Shown one piece after another: positions 15,121 through 18,651 of a DNA stretch of 18,651 nt. The notes under the pieces are model-generated. The model did no database searches. It saw nothing but the letters and a program-made list of their open reading frames with translations, and was not told the origin of the DNA. Origin of the DNA: Candidatus Atribacteria bacterium (GTDB taxonomy: Bacteria > Atribacterota > JS1 > SB-45 > 34-128); assembly GCA_003451675.1 (NCBI GenBank), contig DMCY01000027.1:1-18651 (forward strand), given 5' to 3'. Positions within the stretch are counted from its first letter, which is position 1; every line of letters starts with the position of its first letter. The position numbers and the translations under genes were made by a program.

Positions 15121-16287
15121 TTATTTTCCGTAAATTCCAAAACTTCCATCTGCATCTACTACATAAAGATTAATTCCGGTTCCTACACGGTCACCGATTT
15201 CATCAAAACCTATTGGACCGGTAATGCTGGGGAATTTCTCCATCTTATTCCTCAGATAATCAGCAATGGCATCTGAATCGGTGGAACCAGATTTATCAAT
15301 AGCTTCTGCGAGTACACAGAGAGCATCGGCAGCATAAACTGACCAGGGGCTGGATGGAAGAGTATTATATTTCGCCTTATATGCTTCTTTAAATGCCATT
15401 GCTTCGGGGTTGGTAAAATATTCAACTAAAGCTTCCTGAGTTTGATAACAACCTTTGGCATATTCTATACCAGCAATATTGATGAAATCTTCATTAATTG
15501 CCGCATCTCCGCCTACAAATACTGCGGTAATTCCAATATCTCGAGCTTGTCTGATTATTAATCCTGCTTCTGGGAAGTAACCGGTAAAATAGAATATATC
15601 CGGGTTAGTTTCTCTTAATTTAGTGAGAGGAACAGTGTAATCAGATTCTCCGGGTGTAATTGCATCAAAGTAGACTAATTCTACTTCTCCAGTATCTATC
15701 TTAGGTTGTAAGGCTTTTTTGGTATCTTCAGCAAGCCCTAAAGAGAAGGTTTGGTTATCATGCATAATAGCTATTTTTTTAGCATTAAAGAGAGGAACGA
15801 CTTCATCAGCAAAAAATTTGCCCTGAGTATCAGTTCTTCCACAAGTACGGAAGAAATACTTTAATCCTCTTTCGGTAAGACCGGTAACAGTTGCACCATA
15901 AGCAATATTTACTTTTTTAAATTTTTCATATATATCAGAAGCAGGCTGGGTAACAGAAGAACCGTAGGTTTGAATGGCAGCAACTACATCTTTCTGAGAT
16001 ATTAATTTCATTGCGGCCAATGCGCCTGCTTTTGGTTGGCAGCCATCATCGGCAACTCTGATTTCAATCATTCTGCCGCCTAAAATACCACCCTTCTCAT
16101 TGATCATCTGGGCTGCAATTTCTACACACTGTTTAGCCATTTCACCTTCAATTGCTGCTGCGCCAGTAATTGGAGCTTGAAGACCGATAACCACCGGTGG
16201 TTTATCAGCAGCCATCACTCCCAAAGAAGCTACGCCAAGAGCCAATACTAACACACTAATAACTAACAAAAATTTTATTCTTTTCAT
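15121..16287 (-). CDS. livK: Branched-chain amino acid-type substrate-binding protein LivK
   Basis: 388 aa Peripla_BP_6 protein that captures the ligand outside the inner membrane. Residues 1-27 form a signal peptide: MKRIK, a hydrophobic core, and an AxA-like VMA-A site before DKPP. There is no lipobox Cys, so the mature protein should be soluble in a periplasm, not a lipoprotein. The mature part starts with PVVIGLQAPITGAAAIEGE, and contains GGRMIEIRVADDGCQP and PDIFYFTGYFPEAG, typical for the family. AAAGGAG lies 7-8 nt before the ATG. It is first in livKHMGF, preceded by a 294-bp leader. The ligand may be a branched-chain amino acid, but the family binds many amino acids, amides and aromatic acids, so specificity is open. 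Confidence 0.94.
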   Translation of the reverse strand: MKRIKFLLVISVLVLALGVASLGVMAADKPPVVIGLQAPITGAAAIEGEMAKQCVEIAAQMINEKGGILGGRMIEIRVADDGCQPKAGALAAMKLISQKDVVAAIQTYGSSVTQPASDIYEKFKKVNIAYGATVTGLTERGLKYFFRTCGRTDTQGKFFADEVVPLFNAKKIAIMHDNQTFSLGLAEDTKKALQPKIDTGEVELVYFDAITPGESDYTVPLTKLRETNPDIFYFTGYFPEAGLIIRQARDIGITAVFVGGDAAINEDFINIAGIEYAKGCYQTQEALVEYFTNPEAMAFKEAYKAKYNTLPSSPWSVYAADALCVLAEAIDKSGSTDSDAIADYLRNKMEKFPSITGPIGFDEIGDRVGTGINLYVVDADGSFGIYGK

Positions 16288-16581
16288 TTTTAATTCTCCT
16301 TTAATTATTTTAAAATAAAAAAACAGATCATTTTAGCAAATTAACTGGCCACAACATTAGAATTAACTTCTATTCTATAATGCTTAAGAAATTCCTTCAC
16401 CTCCTTTTTTTCTGTAAGAATAGTCACTCACAAAATTATAGTTACTAGGTACCTTTTTTAGATTTTGTGAAAAACCATCTTTAGATTATTTTTTACCTAA
16501 CCACTTTATTATATATATTACTGCAAAAAATTAAAATATCCTTCTTTTTTTTGAATGATATAAGTTTTATTATTTTTTTTC
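16288..16581 (-). promoter_or_regulatory. livK leader/promoter region
   Basis: 294 bp between the dehydrogenase operon and livK. On the minus strand there are two TATAAT boxes (16508-16513 and 16435-16440); neither has a convincing -35 box. A 9-bp inverted repeat, TCACAAAAT (16428-16436) and ATTTTGTGA (16462-16470), spans the second TATAAT and could be an operator. A near-perfect anti-SD match AAAGGAGGTGA lies at about 16397-16408 without a proper start after it. A 28-codon frame (16341-16427) is described under findings. No recognised riboswitch motif is seen. Confidence 0.5.
16428..16470. repeat. Inverted repeat, possible operator
   Basis: TCACAAAAT (16428-16436) and ATTTTGTGA (16462-16470) are perfect 9-bp complements separated by 25 bp. 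One arm overlaps a TATAAT box on the minus strand. A hairpin with so long a loop is less likely than a two-site protein-binding arrangement. Confidence 0.4.
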
Positions 16582-17724
16582 TTATACTACCGAGGGTTCA
16601 ATAATCAGTTCACCCCGTTCAAATCTGCCTATATCTAATTTGTTAATGGGAATAGAAGTCCTCCCTTTAAGTATTAACTCTGCCATAAGCCGGCTGGCTA
16701 CAGGAGCCAGCATAAATCCATGACCGCTGAAACCTACCGCCATATAAAAGCCTTTTATCTGAGGATGCTCACCCAAGATCGGTTGAGAATCAGGACTCAT
16801 GTTATATAGGCCTGACCATTGTCTTACCATGCTAATCTCTTTTAACAGGGGAACAACCGCGGTCATCTTTTGGGCCATCTCCCGGGCAAACTGCCAGCTT
16901 GTACCTATATCGTGACCTTTGGGTTCATCGGGGTCGCCAAAACCCATTATGATGCTTCCGTGTGGGGTCTGCTGGCAGTAAAAATTACGAGAGAAGGACA
17001 TCAACATCGGCTTAAATAAAGGGTCAACCGGTTCGGTAATTAGGATTTGATGTCTTTGGGAATATACCGGTATTTCCACTCCTGCCATTTTCCCTATTTC
17101 TCCCGAATAACCACCGGCGGCATCTATTACAATAGGAGTGAGCACTTCTCCTTTGTCTGTGTTGACTGAAACTATCTTGTTATCTTCGGTCTTGATTTCT
17201 CTTACTTCGGTAAAATTGTAAATCTTTACCCCCAACCTTTGAGCAGCTTCGGCATAGGCAAAATTAGTATTAAAGGGATTGGCATGACCGTCAGTAGGAC
17301 AGAAGGTTGCGGCCAATACCCCTTCTGTATTTAAAGGAGGAACAATCTCTTTGGCTTCCTCTGCGGTTATGTACCTTGCATCAATCCCCAATGATTGTTC
17401 TAAAGCCACATTTTTCTTAAACTGGTTGACTTCTTTTTCGGTATAAGCCAGCATAAGATACCCGCCTTGATTTAGTTCGATATCATAATCTAATTCTTGG
17501 CTTAAATTCTCAAAAATTTTTATACTTTCTCGGGACAAAATACAGTTCATTTCAGTCCCAAACTGCTGTCTGATTCCTGCCCCGCACCTTCCGGTAGCAC
17601 CACTGGCCAGGGTATTTTTTTCCAATAATACTATATTTTTACATCCCATTTTGGCTAAATTATAGGCGATACTACTACCGATTATTCCTCCACCGATTAT
17701 TACCACACTTGCACTTTTAATCAT
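16582..17724 (-). CDS. DAO-family FAD-dependent dehydrogenase, catalytic (beta) subunit
   Basis: About 380 aa. The FAD-binding motif GGGIIGSSIAYNLA follows a beta strand near the start (VVIIGGG, 7-13), with LLEKNTLASGATGRCGAGIRQQFG after it. The C-terminal region has the DAO/SoxB signature MSPDSQPILGEHPQIKGFYMAVGFSGHGFMLAP. This is the heterotetrameric sarcosine oxidase beta / HcnC / L-proline dehydrogenase beta branch, which oxidises secondary or N-methyl amines and amino acids. Four in-frame starts exist: GTG 17733 and ATG 17730, 17727, 17724. The last is preferred because AGGTGA precedes it and the protein then begins like its relatives. It overlaps the [2Fe-2S] gene by 8 bp (ATGATTAA). 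Substrate not determined; the neighbouring liv operon suggests an imported amino acid. Confidence 0.85.
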   Translation of the reverse strand: MIKSASVVIIGGGIIGSSIAYNLAKMGCKNIVLLEKNTLASGATGRCGAGIRQQFGTEMNCILSRESIKIFENLSQELDYDIELNQGGYLMLAYTEKEVNQFKKNVALEQSLGIDARYITAEEAKEIVPPLNTEGVLAATFCPTDGHANPFNTNFAYAEAAQRLGVKIYNFTEVREIKTEDNKIVSVNTDKGEVLTPIVIDAAGGYSGEIGKMAGVEIPVYSQRHQILITEPVDPLFKPMLMSFSRNFYCQQTPHGSIIMGFGDPDEPKGHDIGTSWQFAREMAQKMTAVVPLLKEISMVRQWSGLYNMSPDSQPILGEHPQIKGFYMAVGFSGHGFMLAPVASRLMAELILKGRTSIPINKLDIGRFERGELIIEPSVV

Positions 17725-17989
17725 CATCATCACCTGCCAGAGTGCCTAATTTTACCGGCTTGGTGGGGGGTCTAAAGGTAGGTATAGCTACCTCTTCTAT
17801 CTTCTTATGACAAAACTTAGCAATTTCCCTTAAGATAATCCTGCGGCAAGTGGTGCCCTGGCACCTTCCCATTCCCGCACGGGTAATCCTTTTAATCTCA
17901 TCGAGGGTGGTATATCCTTTTTCTAAGGCCTGCCTGATTTCTCCCCAGGGGATATCTTCACATCGGCAAATTATGGTTTCATCTTTCAT
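17717..17989 (-). CDS. BFD-type [2Fe-2S] subunit of the dehydrogenase complex
   Basis: 90 aa. Four cysteines in the Fer2_BFD pattern: C8 and C10 (IICRCEDIP), then C43 and C48 (GRCQGTTC), with the intervening EIRQALEKGYTTLDEIKRITRAGMG typical of the small iron-sulfur partners (HcnA-like or PdhX-like) of DAO-family dehydrogenases. It would pass electrons between flavin subunits. The tail is low complexity and ends in four Asp codons (GAT repeated) that overlap the start of the beta subunit. GGAGG (17999-18003), inside the ferredoxin gene's last codons, is 9 nt before the ATG; the two genes overlap by 11 bp. Confidence 0.87.
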   Translation of the reverse strand: MKDETIICRCEDIPWGEIRQALEKGYTTLDEIKRITRAGMGRCQGTTCRRIILREIAKFCHKKIEEVAIPTFRPPTKPVKLGTLAGDDDD

Positions 17990-18476
17990 TGTTTTTGTCC
18001 TCCACTTTTATGCTTCTTACTTTCATAGCCATACTTTTGGGAACTTCTAAGGAAATTATATTAGTCTTGTTTTTAACCTTTAGGACTCTTACTACTTTCG
18101 CTTTACCGAACATGCTGCCTGCTCTATCCAAAGCATAAACATTCTCTCCTTTTTCCGGTAGAGGGAGCATTTCATAGGGTAGTTTGATTAAGGATTTTTC
18201 ATCTGAATAATTCATATCTATCACGAATATAGCCAGACCGGGGCAGGAACTGATACATATCCCGCAACCGGTACACTTATCAAAATCGACCTGAGGTAAG
18301 TCATTTATATCTTTAAAGGGTTTTATTGCTCCAAACTTGCAGGATACGGCACAAGGATCACAGGGTATCTTCTGAAAACATTCTATTATAACTACCGGAC
18401 CTTTAGCCAATCTTTCTTTATCCGGAATTACTTTTTCTAAATCATCATCGTTCGGTATACCGGTTCTTTCTAACAT
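17979..18476 (-). CDS. Ferredoxin-like two-[4Fe-4S] subunit of the dehydrogenase complex
   Basis: 165 aa. Eight cysteines in two sets: C33, C39, C42, C46 (ECFQKIPCDPCAVSC) and C68, C71, C74, C78 (CTGCGICISSCPG). The first set has an extended C-x5-C-x2-C-x3-C spacing, the second is canonical. Residues about 85-165 form an extra beta-rich domain (GENVYALDRAG, GKAKVVRVLKV) without Cys. The arrangement matches the ferredoxin-like subunit (pdhF type) of dye-linked L-proline dehydrogenase clusters. The start overlaps the end of the alpha subunit gene by 32 bp, with AAGGAGG 15 nt upstream and a G-run nearer. Electron acceptor unknown. Confidence 0.87.
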   Translation of the reverse strand: MLERTGIPNDDDLEKVIPDKERLAKGPVVIIECFQKIPCDPCAVSCKFGAIKPFKDINDLPQVDFDKCTGCGICISSCPGLAIFVIDMNYSDEKSLIKLPYEMLPLPEKGENVYALDRAGSMFGKAKVVRVLKVKNKTNIISLEVPKSMAMKVRSIKVEDKNNER

Positions 18477-18651
18477 AGTTAATACTTCCCCCCTCCTTTA
18501 ACAGGGCTTTTTCTATACCTATCTTTATCTCTTCACTTAAAGGGTTGTCTCTCAATTCTTTTAATTCTGCTTTTAATTTTTCATCCTGTTCTTTATAATT
18601 ATCACATTTATATCCCAGGCTCACCGCGGCATTCAGACCGGCAATCTGACC
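18445..18651 (-). CDS. C-terminal fragment of FAD/NAD(P)-type oxidoreductase alpha subunit
   Basis: Partial: 68 residues plus TGA, cut by the window edge. It opens with GQIAGLNAAVSLGYKCD, which resembles the end of the pyridine-nucleotide-disulfide oxidoreductase-like alpha subunits (HcnB, opine oxidase A, PdhA), where a final Gly-rich turn and AGL-AA helix bind FAD. A helical charged tail follows (EKLKAELKEL, then EEIKIGIEKAL). Its last 32 bp overlap the ferredoxin start. The call rests on the short end motif and on the operon context; the full gene lies beyond the window. Confidence 0.7.
   Translation of the reverse strand, partial: GQIAGLNAAVSLGYKCDNYKEQDEKLKAELKELRDNPLSEEIKIGIEKALLKEGGSINYVRKNRYTER

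Overview
This is an AT-rich bacterial segment with one rightward gene (rqcH) and then a long run of leftward genes. The gene content looks Firmicutes-like: a T-box in front of ileS, a ylm-type yggS/yggT/divIVA set beside ileS-lspA, RqcH, and strong purine-rich Shine-Dalgarno sites. The branched-chain-type substrate-binding protein, however, has a plain signal-peptidase-I signal and no lipobox cysteine, which is more usual in cells with an outer membrane and periplasm. Together this suggests a deep-branching diderm lineage with Firmicutes-like housekeeping genes (Atribacterota or a similar candidate phylum). That placement is inference; there is no rRNA or other strong marker here. No tRNA, rRNA, CRISPR array or transposase is visible.

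Layout. 1-2915: rqcH (+) and rluD (-) converge on a perfect 15-bp inverted repeat that contains both stop codons. 3129-7660: an operon ileS-lspA-lgt (-) starts from a near-consensus promoter and a T-box leader whose likely specifier is the Ile codon ATC. 8042-9990: yggS-yggT-divIVA-yggU (-), a division and envelope-associated set that continues the ylm/divIVA/ileS neighbourhood known from Firmicutes. 10079-10777: a phoU without pst genes nearby. 11578-16287: a complete livKHMGF ABC importer operon (-). 16582-18651: an operon for a multisubunit flavin/iron-sulfur dehydrogenase (-), namely the end of an FAD/NAD-type alpha subunit, an 8-Cys ferredoxin, a BFD-type [2Fe-2S] protein and a DAO-family (SoxB/HcnC/PdhB-like) catalytic subunit. 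This layout resembles dye-linked L-proline dehydrogenase and hydrogen-cyanide-synthase/opine-oxidase complexes.

How the parts work together. The importer and the dehydrogenase lie side by side on the same strand. A reasonable inference is that an amino acid or N-methylated amino acid is taken up by Liv and oxidised by the dehydrogenase, with electrons passing through the Fe-S subunits. The exact substrate cannot be read from the sequence. The ileS operon couples isoleucine-tRNA charging to lipoprotein maturation (lspA, lgt) through the T-box.

The gene-free stretches (7661-8041, 10778-11577 and smaller ones at 1-72 and 2916-3128) are packed with short dispersed repeats of several kinds: CGTATCGCG-type strings, TTAGTTGG-type strings, a C-rich hairpin element that is the source of spurious PHPNPLPQ peptides, a GGGGCGGAT hairpin and an ATTGC...GCAAT hairpin. 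One exact 20-bp repeat supplies the last three codons and the stop of both lgt and livF. I found no new defence or mobile system. The most unusual material is this repeat landscape, the leader of livK, and the dehydrogenase operon next to the importer.
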